Shown: positions 22,813 through 33,032, counted from the stretch's first letter. The stretch is DNA of 64,000 bases from Agrostemma githago (GCA_958450325.1 OY288244.1:33417424-33481423), one strand, 5' to 3'. The notes: generated from the sequence alone by a model not told the origin. A program made the numbers and translations.

Positions 22813-23328
22813 CTAAAATTTGTTAGATTTTACAAGCTTTCTATTTAGACCTTTAGCAAAATAGTACAAGGCTATTTTAAACTCATCCCACTTAATATAA
22901 AATCCTTCAGGTGGGCATTTCTCTTGCCACCAATTATCTTTGTATTTATTCCCAAGAAAATCTACGGCAAAGAGGGTTTTCCATTCATCCAGTACTCTAG
23001 CATAACAAAATCCGGTCTCGATATTTCTGCACCAATATCCGTGCTCTGCTATTGTTCCTACAAAGTATTCTGGTCCATATCTCTTAAAACTGACGTTTGC
23101 GTCTATTAACTGTTCCTTTTTACTAATCAATTCGTACTGGAAAGGTTGGAAATGGAATTTAAACTCATAGGCTTTATCAATCCAATTTGTTTGCTTATCC
23201 CTTCGGTCATATTCCGCAGCCTTCTTTGCGGCTAGCCATTTCTTAAACCGATTTCTTTTCTCGGGAGACATATCCATGTTTGGATTATCTGGCTTCATTA
23301 GGCTGTAATTGATCCTCAAAAGGTACAA
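22813..23328 (-). CDS. ORF-B: unassigned 171-codon frame upstream of Tekay gag
   Basis: I do not recognise this protein. It lies on the element's sense strand between primer site and gag, 160 bp before the gag ATG. It is fully open although gag, RT and integrase are broken. Met 23328 is the first start; Met 11 (MKPDNPNMDM) and Met 20 are alternatives. The N-terminal third is basic (KRNRFKKWLAAKKAAEYDRR). The rest is rich in Trp, Tyr and Phe (FKFHFQPFQYEL, GYWCRNIETGFCYARV, DNWWQEKCPPEGFYIKWDEF). It shows no signal peptide or membrane segment. It could be an accessory ORF of the element, as known upstream of gag in Ogre-like elements, or a captured host gene piece. Confidence 0.55.
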   Translation of the reverse strand: MYLLRINYSLMKPDNPNMDMSPEKRNRFKKWLAAKKAAEYDRRDKQTNWIDKAYEFKFHFQPFQYELISKKEQLIDANVSFKRYGPEYFVGTIAEHGYWCRNIETGFCYARVLDEWKTLFAVDFLGNKYKDNWWQEKCPPEGFYIKWDEFKIALYYFAKGLNRKLVKSNKF

Positions 23329-23473
23329 TAATTTATCCTAGTTTGGTTTAGATAACAATTTAAAATAAGGGAACGTAAGGTTTCTAACTCTGCGAATGTG
23401 ACTTAGTGTTTACGAAATCAATAAAGGATAATGAGAAAGAAAAATGAAAAAGAGTAACTCTTAGAAATAAAAC

Positions 23474-23517
23474 GATATATACACATACATACATACATAC
23501 ATACATAGATACATAGA

Positions 23518-23549
<32 letters not shown>

Positions 23550-23604
23550 CATATATATATATATATATATATATTGAGAGAGAGAGAGAGAGAGAGATAT
23601 ATAC
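23474..23604. repeat. Compound microsatellite
   Basis: (CATA)n, with a few CATAGATA variants, runs into (TA)n and then (GA)n. It lies in the Tekay leader between ORF-A and ORF-B. Confidence 0.95.
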
Positions 23605-23780
23605 TAGGTACATATAATTATACATCAAGTTTTTAAAAGCCTAGTGTCTTAACCACTACTTCGATACAAAATTATGCCAGTCTATGGCAAAGCCTGAGTG
23701 GTGCATAATACATCCTGATTTAGCTGCTATATACATACTACAGTCATTTAATCTGAAAATTACTCCCCATCATATAATCC
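23605..23780. other. Tekay leader, nothing recognised
   Basis: AT-rich spacer between the microsatellite and the ORF-A stop. I see no frame or repeat in it. Confidence 0.5.
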
Positions 23781-23802
23781 TTAATAATCAGAAGGAGGTG
23801 GG

Positions 23803-24072
23803 AACTTCTTTTCCCGGAGAAGAAGCAATGACGGTATCTGGGGAATAAGCATCGTCTAACTCTGTGCCAGCAGCCGCGGTAGGACAGAGGATGCAAGCGT
23901 TATCCAGAATGATTGGGCGTAAAGCGTCTGTAGGTGGCTTTTTAAGTCCGCCGTCAAATCCCAGGGCTCAACCCTGGACAGGCGGTGGAAACTACCAAGC
24001 TGGAGTACGGTAGGGGCAGAGGGAATTTCCGGTGGAGCGGTGAAATGCGTAGAGTTCGGAAAGAACACCAAC
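23803..24072 (+). pseudogene. Nuclear fragment of the plastid 16S rRNA gene
   Basis: The ~270 bp match plastid 16S rRNA from the TTCTTTTCCCGGAGAAG segment through the 530-loop (GTGCCAGCAGCCGCGGTA) to GAAAGAACACCAAC. A few differences are visible (for example AGAGTTCGG for AGAGATCGG). It is only about a fifth of the gene and lies inside a retrotransposon leader. It is therefore a NUPT rather than a working rRNA, and the window is not plastid or bacterial DNA. Confidence 0.92.
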
Positions 24073-24236
24073 ATTTCCTCCGGGTTTATGTCAATTACAT
24101 CAGGAACGGTTGCCTCCCTGGCACACCTTCGTTCTGCTATAACTGTCTCATAGTGCCTCAAATAGCGGGTCACCCTAGAGTATATAAAATGGGCAGGATA
24201 CCCTACTTGTCCTGCCGTCTGATATTCATCTAGATC

Positions 24237-25127
24237 CTGGGACGGATCTAGCTACCTGCCATATGGGCTATAGCCCGAGTAAGGTTTTAGGGTAAAAATT
24301 GTTTGTGTATGTATATTTACAACGATGATAAGTAGCACAATTGGTCCCATGGTAAGTTGAATGACTTGGAGGGATGAGAGGTCTGGGGATCAAAACCCAT
24401 TAACTCCTACACGTTAGTTTTGTTTTTGTTTTTTCTAGAGTAGGAGTAAATGTATTGTTAAGTCACCAAATAATCTGCAATTTTAATGAAGCACTTAGTC
24501 GATCTTGTCTTTTGTTAATCGTAACAATAATATGATCGCTCATTAACTAGTTCATTTTAACTCGGCTTCAGTCTTTAGTACCGTTTCTAAAGTGTGGGAG
24601 GAGAACTCATATAGTCACATCCATGTATTGAACATTTTATTGCACTTGTTGATTTGAAGATAATTGTTAATGGAAATTCAAAAAAATCCGTAATGAATTT
24701 AATTTTGCAGAAAGCTTACTTGAATAAACTTGTATTATTTGGTTGGATTTAAGACAAACAATTTTTGACTATCCTGGTTACAAAAAAGTACTGTATCTAA
24801 AAAGGGGTTCAAAAGACGTTTTCAGGTTTTATAATGACATAGAGTTTTTTTTAATAAATCATTTTTAATAGCTTCATAGATCGATTTTTGAACATTATTA
24901 CATTGTATCTAAAGTATTCTATACGAGGGTACATTTTGTAAGAGTTACGAGTACTTATTAGTATTAGGTAAATGATGTATTACTCTTGTTATTGTTATTA
25001 TTATTGATCTCAATGTCTTCTACTTCGTAATTCTCTCCAAAAACAATATTTTACTTCGCAATTCCCACGATAAACGTTTCGTTGTTAATTTAGCCCTAGA
25101 TACTTTCGATTCCTGGATCCGCCCCTG
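24237..25127. mobile_element. hAT-2: non-autonomous hAT-type DNA transposon
   Basis: The left end CTGGGACGGATCTAG and right end CTGGATCCGCCCCTG are imperfect inverted repeats of the CAGGGGCGGATCCAG type common in plant hAT elements. The flanking 8-mers are TCTAGATC (24229-24236) and TCCAGATC (25128-25135), 7 of 8 identical. Its 891 bp contain no transposase. It splits ORF-A of the Tekay leader. Confidence 0.78.
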
Positions 25128-25351
25128 TCCAGATCACATTGATAAGTGAAGCTTGGAAATCCCTAGTCCCTAGTAGTCGGGAGTGTACGTATTAAAGCAT
25201 AACCCCTCAGCCTCAGACTAGTCATATATAAAGGGTTTACTTGATCTGCATAAAAGCGAAAATGGTCTTCCAAAAACAGAATGTGAGAGTCTATACTCTC
25301 TAGGGTAGGCTGGAAGTGAAAGTCCTCGGGTGCCAATGGAAGATTTGCCAT

Positions 25352-25683
25352 TAACCTATTATTAATGAGATCAAAAAGGGTTAGTACTGTAAAATTCTAA
25401 GGAAGGTTGGGTAGAGTATCATATTTTAAAAATTTTGGTTTCTCCTTATCTTATTATTACACCTTACACATAATCTTATAATTAACATGATTGAAAGATA
25501 AAACATAAGCGTTTCCCTTAAATCATTTCTACCCCGATAATTTATTTAATAGGATCTTAACAGTTTTTACGTGAATCTCTCATTTTAGTGATCCAACATG
25601 GTCTTAGTATTTTAATAAGTCTACCCAGGCGCGCTTCTCGTTAGGTAAATGAAGTTCAATCCTCACTTACGGTCACAAGGTCT
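25352..25683. other. Tekay leader between primer site and ORF-A
   Basis: AT-rich untranslated leader; no frame, repeat or known motif seen. Confidence 0.5.
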
Positions 25684-25694
25684 CTCTGATACCA
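25684..25694 (-). promoter_or_regulatory. Tekay primer binding site
   Basis: The minus strand reads TGGTATCAGAG two bases after the 5' LTR, matching the initiator Met-tRNA 3' end. Confidence 0.88.
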
Positions 25695-25696
25695 AC

Positions 25697-28167
25697 TGTA
25701 ACAACCCAGATTTTTAATGACTTAAATTAATAGTTAATGTAGAAAATTATCTAAGTCATTTAATTATACAATATCAGAGTATGATAAAAATCCAGATCAC
25801 TACGGATCCTTATTAGAAACGACTATTAACCAGATAGTCTTAATTTACTAGTACAAAATATAAACTGTATTTTATAAAAAAAAATTATTAAGTCTCTCAC
25901 TCGATCCTTTCCCATCGCCCCATACCTACAAAAATATAAACAGAGGCCGCTGAGCGGAACAGCAACCAAACCGGTCTTCTAACATCACCTCTTACACATA
26001 AGACAATCATGTGAATAACAAATAATATGCTTATGAAAATATTAAAGAATATCACGTAACAGATAGTTTTTTTAATTCCAATTAACCAACATGTGAGGTG
26101 ATGAAAACGATAAAGTTTAGAAGATGGGACATTGGCAGCCATTTGATTTTAAATCATTTGTCAAGAGAACATATAAACACACAAGTCGTGGCTCCTAGTA
26201 TCACCGCTACATCCTATTGGCTTGCATCTCACCAATAGAAGTAACCGTGTTCCTGACTCGTAGACCAAACCGATCTCATGAGGTTTACATCTCACCCATA
26301 AGGCTCAATTAGGTCGAACTTCAATTATATTATATGTTTATTCAGACGGGGCTCTGGGCGAAACGAAAACTGATGATTACATTCTCTGCATCACCAAGAG
26401 GGAACCCGCAGTTTTCAGAATCTTATTCTGCCCCCATAACCTAGGTAGTAATACTGATCAAGTACTTGTCTATATATGCGCACATACCCTACGCAGACTC
26501 TTGGACCGCAGTCCTCACTTCCGTAGGACGACTACCTTAAACATTAGGTCGACTCTCAGCCGCAGCTTTTGAGTCTGCTTTTCATTACAAGTGCAGTCGA
26601 AACACCACGAGTGGTAGAATCCAACACAAGCTACTCGGTTCAGACTCGCATCGTAAACTTTATATAAAAGTTGTCCGTGAACAAGTAGTATTTTATTTGG
26701 TGACCTTCAATAATTGGTCGGTCTCATTTAAATATTCACTTTCCCAATTCTTACGATCGGTGAGACAATGTGACACTTTATTCCCTTACTATCATCCAAA
26801 ACATCATATCTCAAATATTGTATACGGAATATTCTTTATTTTAAAATAAAAATCTCTTTTAAATAAGGTTTTATATTAAATTTAAAACTTAAGATAGAAA
26901 AATATATTTTAAAATTTTAACGTTTTTGGAAAAATACAATTTAAATCATACTTAGTCGATTTATAAAATTTTGACGTGAAATTTCTTTTAATAATCATGA
27001 TCGTCGTATAAAATTTTTTAAAATAATTTAAGTTCGTTCATTCTAGAAAACATAATTAATTTTATAAAATATAAGTGGAGTAAAATTTTATTCGTAAACA
27101 AACAATGAAAGCATTAAAACGAATTTAGACTTAAACATGCTATAAGTAAGTAAAATTAACAAGAGGAGCAATTCATAGGAAATAGAATTTATAAGTATAA
27201 GAACATAAATAACACGTAAAATACAATTAACATTAATTTAACATATCATAAGTAAATTTTACTCTCTTTAGGTTCTTTTAGTTATTTAATCAGTTTCTTA
27301 AATAAACAGAAATGTAAATGTGATAAATAAATTTGACAAGTGGTAATTTAGTCAACTTAAATGTACTTATAAACAAAATATATAACATGAATAAATTATC
27401 ACGTAACATTTATATATATATATAAGTAATTTTGTTATACAAATAAGCCTAAATATTTAAATAAGCAATTTATTAAAGTTAGTAACAGATATACTTATAT
27501 ATATAAAATGTTGTTAAAACAAAAGTTTGGTTACCTTGATAGCTACTATTTATTATTTGTATTAGAATTAAAGATTGTCGGGGTCGATGATGTCGTCTAA
27601 ACTGAGAATATCGTCTCCTCCTTCTTCTAGAATAATACGTTTACCCATACAAAAGAAGATGAATTAGTTAGATTCTGACCTTACTAAAATAATAAAAAGT
27701 AAAATAATAAGTACCGTAACTAAAATAGACTAATAAGATGAAAGGTTAGAGGAGTAGTAAATACTTACGTTGAGTAAGGTTACTATGTTGATGAGGTGAA
27801 AAAACAATTCTACGAACACTCCTATTTATAGAACGAATTTGTCCTACTGCATCACTCTACACCTAGAGTAGGGAGCATTAGTAAACTTCTACTCTCATGC
27901 ATGAACACCATGCAATGATCAGGCATGACCACGTAAAATTTATTATAAAAAAATTTTGTAAGACGTAAGTACATTCCATAGTCTTGTATACGACCTCGTG
28001 TAACGGATTTTAAAACGTTACATAAAAATTTTGATAAATCATTTTCAAATCTTATGAGGCGAGAAAATGTCAGCATTACAGGTTTCTATTAAAATATTTT
28101 CGAGTCTTAAATTTTGTTTAACGAAAGATAAATTTTTAAATACGTTTATTAAACACGGAGTGTTACA
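25697..28167 (-). repeat. Tekay 5' LTR
   Basis: 2,471 bp, with clean ends TGTAACAACCC and GTGTTACA. A TATA box (minus strand, 27824-27830, TATAAAT) would drive the element's transcript. Frames inside it are chance. Confidence 0.92.
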
Positions 28168-28172
28168 ACTGT

Positions 28173-28947
28173 ACTACGCTTACTTTATTCTTAAAGTTTA
28201 GCGTCCGGTTACTGTGCAGCAGTTTCGTCCTATAGCCTGTTGCATTGTGCTATATAAATGTGTGTCTATGTAAGAGGCTGGCTTCTGTCCTTGCGCATCT
28301 GGTTAGCCAGAATCAGGGGGTTTTGTGGGGGTTCGGAATATTTTGGAGAATGTGCTTATCTGTCAGGACTTGGTGCGTATGTAAAAACGTAGGCATGTCT
28401 CGCCTAGATGCCTGTTTAAGATTGATGTCCACAAAGCGTATGACAGTGTGGAGTGGGATTTTCTTAATCATATGCTAGTGGCGTTGGATTTTCCTACGCA
28501 TTTTTGGGAGATGATTATGGAATGTGTGCGCTCGGTGTCCTTTTCCTTTTTTGTGACTGGGGAGAATTTTGGATTCTTCTAGGGTAGAAGAGGGTGCGGT
28601 AGGGGGATCTTATCTCTCCCTTGCTCATCACTCTGTGCATGGAATACTTCTCGAGAATCTTAAAGTATGCAACTGATTAGTACGATTTTAACTTTCTTCC
28701 TAAATGCGGGCCTTTGAAGCTTTGCCATCTTCTTTTTGCGGATGATTTGTTATTATTCTGAAAAGGGAATGTGGCTTCTGTTCAGCTGCTATAAAGAGCC
28801 TTTGTCACCTTTAGTAGGGCCTCGGGTCTGACTATCAGTGTTAGGAAATCACATGCTTTTTTTGCAGGAATACAGTAGGATTTGAAGGAGGAGATCCTCT
28901 AGTTCTCGGGTTGTATTGAGGGGTCCCTTACCTTCACTTACCTTGGG
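28173..28947 (+). pseudogene. LINE-1 ORF2, reverse transcriptase core, degenerate
   Basis: Translation, with frame changes, gives successive L1 reverse transcriptase motifs: FRPIAC near 28225, KIDVHKAYDSVEWDFL near 28415-28465, and FADDLLLF near 28735-28760, which holds the two catalytic aspartates. Several stops and frameshifts interrupt it. One stop follows NFGFF, and another falls immediately after FADDLLLF. The piece runs from the TSD of the Tekay element to the TSD of the solo LTR at 28953. It cannot encode an active enzyme. Confidence 0.8.
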
Positions 28948-30040
28948 ATTCCTGATGGTAGGATTTGCCGCGGGTCCCAACCAATCAATATATAACCAAC
29001 TAATCCTAACGGTAGCTAGGGTAAGTCGGGTCGTGTCTACGGAGACGGTTATGGGTGTCTAGACTGGGTCCACCTACAAACAAGGCTAAGTCACACAAAC
29101 GAACACAAAGAGAACGATAATTGACAAACTACGATGGTTGAAGGTGATGAAAGTGGGCTAACAATGAACTAGAAATAATATGAACTAATAGAAACCACTA
29201 AGATTAACTAAGCAAATAAACTAGAGAAGATGATCGACTAAAGAGATAGAGAATTCAAATATGGAAGGGAGTAGTGTTAGGTCGGGTTCATAAGCATAGT
29301 AGGATGGTTGGGTAATCAAGGGTGTAGGTGCCACTTAGTTACTAAGGTCGGTTTGCGCTCTCGCGCCAAAGCCAAAGTCCGCACTCTCGTGTCTAATACT
29401 AGACCCGAATATTCATGCAAGATGCTACTCAAAACACAAACATTCAACCACAAATTGAATACACAATGAGAAGAAGAGAACAAGTATGAGAAGCATTGGC
29501 CACTACTACCCACACAAGGAATACAACAAACACATAGTGTGCCCAATAAGTGACTAGCAACAAAGGAATAACCTTTACCCACAATCAAGCCCTAATCACC
29601 CATAATCCACACTTAATCCCCCTACTAACCCCACAAGGAATCGACTCACTCATAATGAACTCAAAACTAAGACTAACAAGAGAAATAGACATAATAATCA
29701 AAACATCCATAATGAACAAACAAGAACAATGAACAATATATATAAAGATTCAAACTTGATAAATAAACAAAGAACCAAGAGAAGAGATTATACCAACTAC
29801 AAGAGGATGAAAAAGATGAGAATTTGAATTAATAAGAAGCCCAAATAATCTCCAAGGTTGTCAATCTTGGATGAGTCTTCAAGAATCTCCTCAATTACAA
29901 GACTAATTAATTAGATTAAACTAAGATTAACTAAGGATTAACTAGAGATGAAGAGAGGCTAATTAGAGTTTTGAATACTTATGAGAGGTCTAAAATAATC
30001 TAGGGTAAAGTAAGTTGCTTAAACAATACAAGGGAGGAGT

Positions 30041-30047
30041 ATTTATA
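30041..30047 (-). promoter_or_regulatory. TATA box of the solo LTR
   Basis: The minus strand reads CTTATAAATACTCC. About 60 bp upstream of it (30106-30233) is a cluster of CCCGACCGGGA-like palindromes. Confidence 0.5.
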
Positions 30048-30105
30048 AGGTTACAAGAATGAAGGAGGAAGAAAAAGGAGTCACGCGCAGCAGCCGGTTC
30101 ATCCC

Positions 30106-30233
30106 GACCGGGACGGATCGGTCCCGACCGGGACGGGTTGGTCCCGACCGAGACGGACCCAAAACAGAACCCTTCGCATTTGTGCACCTCATCCCGGATG
30201 GGATGAGGTCATTCCCGACCGGGATGGGTCTTG
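30106..30233. repeat. Cluster of CCCGACCGGGACGG palindromes
   Basis: At least five copies or variants (CCCGACCGGGACGG, CCCGACCGAGACGG, CCCGGATGGGATG, CCCGACCGGGATGG) lie within 130 bp of an otherwise AT-rich LTR. Confidence 0.85.
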
Positions 30234-30550
30234 TAGGCCTCCAATATGATTTTTAAGGTTCCTCCTTGACTCTCATGGGCTTCTCATCGATTCTCGGGGC
30301 TCGGGATTGGATCCCAAGGTCTCGGGATCGAATCCAAGGCATCGAGTGATCGTTCCTTCACTTCGTTGGCTCCAAAAAGTGTATGAAACGAGTCGGAATC
30401 GTTCCAATTCTTCATGAATGGTCTCGGGAATCTGAAACGAACTAGAGGAAGCATAAGTAGCCCATGAACCGCTCCCAAGGAGCGATTCCGCAAGGAAAAT
30501 GGGACCAATACACAACAAACTAGGCACTACAAACTACACTTATCAATTCC

Positions 30551-31626
30551 CATTCAGAGTACCAGATTAGGTAAGAGTGATTGTTCAATTTTGTTATCTC
30601 GTATTAGTGCTAAAATTTTGAACTTGGGTGCTAGAAAAATTTCCTATGCAGGAAGGCTGACCCTAGTCCAGTCTGTGCTGTCTTAGATGCATAATTATTG
30701 GGCGATGGTTTTCATTTTGCCTAAGGAGATTTTAGCTAGAGTTGATGCCATTCGTAGGAATTTTTTGTGGGATGGCGGGCTAGAGAGTTCTCCCAGGGCT
30801 TTGGTGTCTTGGGAAAAAATTTGTTGTCCTAAGGATGAAGGTGGGTTAGGACTGCGTAACTTGATTACCTGGAATGAGGATATTGTGGAGAAATTGGCTT
30901 CTTGGGTGTTTGAACAACCTGATCGGTTGTGGGTTAGGTGGGTCAACAGTGTATATGTCAAGGGCGCTGACTGGGGAGATTATGTTCCCCCAAATGATGT
31001 CTCGTGGTCCTGGCGTAGAATTTGTAAGGCTAAGGTGCTTATTAAGGCTTCGTATGATAATGGGGTCTGGAAGGGGAATAACAGCGGGTATTCAGTGGCT
31101 GTTGGGTATGATCTCTTACGAGATAAGAAGGGTGAGTTGGTGAAGACTTGTATGGTGCTCTTGGAGTATTCCTCGACAACGATTCATTTCTTGGCTGGTT
31201 CACAGGAATGGGCTGAATACTAGGGTGAGATTGCAGCAATTTGGTATTGTTATTGAGAGTGATTTATGTTGTTTATGCGAGGCGCATTCGAAAACTAAGG
31301 AACACTTGTTCTTTAGGTGTTCCTTTAGTTCACAGGTTTTACGGGAGGTGCAGAGATGGCTTAAGTTAGTCTTGCACCAGCGTTTGTCTGAGGAAATCAG
31401 GATCAGAGGTTCGAAACTTCAGTGCATGATAAGGAGGACTGTGGTGAATGCTTGCTTTTACCATGTTTGGAGGCAACGCAATCAGAGTAGGCTAAATGGG
31501 GTCCTTAAGCGGCCCCATGTGGTTAGTGTTGCGATTAAGATTGAGATTAAGAGTAGAATTCAGTTGTTGATTCATTATCCGGTTGCAGATAAAGATGCTA
31601 GATGGCTACAGACATTATTGATGTAG
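30551..31626 (+). pseudogene. LINE-1 ORF2, C-terminal thumb and zinc-knuckle region
   Basis: The first part (to about 31223) encodes the region after the reverse transcriptase palm, with ISYAGRLTLVQSVL, the RRNFLWDG motif and VSWEKICCPKDEGGLGLRNL. This matches the LINE-2 region 7340-7700. After a frame break, 31225-31626 encodes the zf-RVT-like end: CCLCEAHSKTKEHLFFRC supplies C-x2-C...H...C, followed by the conserved RGSKLQ and WRQRNQSRL segments. It ends with a TAG at 31624-31626, about 60 bp before the A-tail. Confidence 0.8.
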
Positions 31627-31704
31627 CTGACTAGTACTCTTCTCATATATCTGTGATTTTTTGATATAATATACTTACATTACACAAAAAAAAAAAATAG
31701 TCTT

Positions 31705-32051
31705 ACAAAGTAATGGATTAAGATATGAGGAAGAATTACACCAAGGAATGAAGATTAGCTCCTCATAATACCTAATTACAATAATTCTTTTCCAAAACAA
31801 AGATAAAACTGGAAACCCTAAACTAGATCAAACTTAGACATTAAGCATATGATTAGAGTAAGATAGATTAAATATAAGTAAAGAGAGTAATCAAAAGATT
31901 GAAACTTTGATAAAGATAAGAGTCTTACAAAGTAATGAATTAAGATATGAGGAAGAATTACATCAAGGAATGAAGATTAGCTCCTCATAGTACCCAATTA
32001 CAATAAGTCTTCTCCAGAACAAAGATAAAACTAGAAACCCTAAACTAGATC
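31705..32051. repeat. Local tandem duplication flanking LINE-1
   Basis: The right part of unit 1 (31705-~31829) is followed by unit 2 (~31830-32051), both about 215 bp long. The left part of unit 1 is at ~317-408, before LINE-1. Unit 2 shows the uninterrupted LINE-1 target site. Confidence 0.75.
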
Positions 32052-32535
32052 TCCAATGGAGAATGAAATCCACTCTCAAGAAAACAACTTCAAGGGATGA
32101 TAACTAAGAACCCTAAAAATGCTTTATTTATACCTTTGGTCCAAAACCATAGGATAAACAAAGGCCAAAACGGAATTAAAAACATAAGACCCGAAAAACT
32201 GGCGATTAAGTGATTTCTCGCGGTTTGCGCCTACCTGGTGATCTGCACGGCAGATTGCCGAATTCCAAGCTTGCTTCAATAAATTCCAATGTTTTTGGCT
32301 TCTTTATTAAATCAAGCACCATCTTTCTTCATGGAAGATGGACTACTTTAGGTGACTAGGCTCACTAAATTGTCTAGTTTGAGGGCCTCGATATTTTTGG
32401 TAGCTTCACTTCCCTAACCAATACTCAAGATATGCTCTCCAACCATCAAACATGCATATAAAGTTAGGAATGACAGAAAAATACAAATGGTGCCAAAATA
32501 TAAAAACACTCTAAATGAGTGAAATAAACCATAAC
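32052..32535. other. Unassigned repetitive flank
   Basis: No gene is visible. This sequence continues at 39704 after the LARD-A2 insertion. Its style resembles an LTR of another retrotransposon, but I cannot fix its ends. Confidence 0.4.
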
Positions 32536-33018
32536 TGTAACACTCCTGATTTTTAAAAATTAAATTAAATTAAAATTTTGTTCGTATTTTAAATTTTACG
32601 ATTTAACTCGTAATTCTTAAAAATTTTATATAACGAATTCATCTTTTAATCGTTTCAAACTCCAAAAACAAAATTCTATTTGTCTCGAAAACTCTTCTTA
32701 TATTTAAAACCTATTTTTATTTCTGTTTCGATTCATTTTATACATTTAATTTAATTCTTATCGAAAGTCTATTTCGACGATTTAAATTCTAAACTCTTTT
32801 CATTTGTTTATATTATGCTCGAATTTCTATTTTCGGCTCGAAATTCATTTATTTTAAGTTTCGTCAAATTTTTTTTTTCCTTTTAGCTTTTTTGTAAAAA
32901 GAGGCCTTTGTATTGACTTACCATTTCTTTTAATAAGATATAGTTTGTTAGTGTGTTTTAATCCCAACTCTACAGTGTTTCCGCCATTGTATTGCGTTAG
33001 AATTTCTAGGGGATTACA
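32536..33018 (+). repeat. LARD-A2 5' LTR, internally deleted
   Basis: It holds only the first ~340 and last ~140 bp of the LTR compared with 35769-39703. The junction near 32870-32887 lies at a TTTCCTTT tract present at both deletion endpoints in the intact LTR (about 36110-36118 and 39560-39568). Confidence 0.88.
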
Positions 33019-33020
33019 GT

Positions 33021-33032
33021 TGGTATCAGAGC
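33021..33032 (+). promoter_or_regulatory. LARD-A2 primer binding site
   Basis: TGGTATCAGAGC, two bases after the 5' LTR, matches initiator Met-tRNA. Confidence 0.88.

Larger units (their letters stand above)
23781..25351 (-). pseudogene. ORF-A: broken unassigned frame in the Tekay leader
   Basis: Removing a hAT element (24237-25127 plus one target copy) and a plastid fragment (23803-24072) leaves one frame of about 133 codons, from ATG 25349-25351 to TAA 23781-23783. It has a single internal TAG after RTLPTTRD. The first part starts MANLPLAPEDFHFQPTLESI and includes FLEDHFRFYADQVNPLYM; the later part has YSRVTRYLRHYETVIAERRC, ending PPPSDY. I do not recognise it. It is on the element's sense strand, 3.1 kb to 1.1 kb before gag. 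That the frame rejoins cleanly at both insertions argues it was coding before they arrived. A function is not inferable. Confidence 0.5.
771..28167 (-). mobile_element. Tekay/Del-type Ty3/gypsy chromovirus with nested insertions
   Basis: Terminal repeats 771-3267 and 25697-28167 begin TGTAACAACCC and end TGTTRCA. They are flanked by the same 5 bp, ACTGT, at 766-770 and 28168-28172. An initiator-Met-type primer site abuts the upstream LTR and a purine tract abuts the other. The minus strand reads gag, protease, RT, RNase H, integrase, then a degenerate chromodomain. This is the Ty3/gypsy order, and integrase resembles Tekay/Del chromoviruses. Insertions at 4633-8398, 9635-20728, 23803-24072 and 24237-25127 account for about 16 kb, leaving an element of roughly 11.4 kb. 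It is inserted in LINE-1. Confidence 0.93.
28953..30545 (-). mobile_element. Solo LTR in LINE-1
   Basis: 1,593 bp starting TGATGGTAGG and ending CACTTATCA, flanked by ATTCC on both sides (28948-28952 and 30546-30550). It has no internal region. A minus-strand TATAAAT at 30041-30047 suggests minus orientation. A GC-rich palindrome cluster lies upstream of that TATA box. The family is not identified; frames within it are chance. Confidence 0.85.
409..31697 (+). mobile_element. LINE-1: 5'-truncated L1-type retrotransposon, split by two insertions
   Basis: Three plus-strand pieces (409-770, 28168-28952, 30546-31697) together read as the second half of a plant L1 ORF2: reverse transcriptase, a C-terminal zinc-knuckle region, a 3' UTR and an A-tail at 31686-31697. 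The flanking repeat AGTCTT (403-408 and 31699-31704) is short for a LINE. It is supported by the uninterrupted paralogue near 31916-31935, which reads AAGAGTCTTACAAAG. The pieces are separated by the Tekay element 771-28167 and the solo LTR 28953-30545. This LINE is the oldest identified host in the nest. Confidence 0.85.

Noticed and set aside
23474..23604. CRISPR-like spaced repeats
   Set aside because: A plain compound microsatellite with units of 2-4 bp and no spacers.
23802..24233. Evidence for bacterial or organellar DNA
   Set aside because: Only ~270 bp of 16S-like sequence is present, inside a plant retrotransposon.
24350..24420. tRNA-derived SINE with a B-box-like GGTCTGGGGATC
   Set aside because: No A box at proper spacing, no own target repeat, and it lies within hAT-2.
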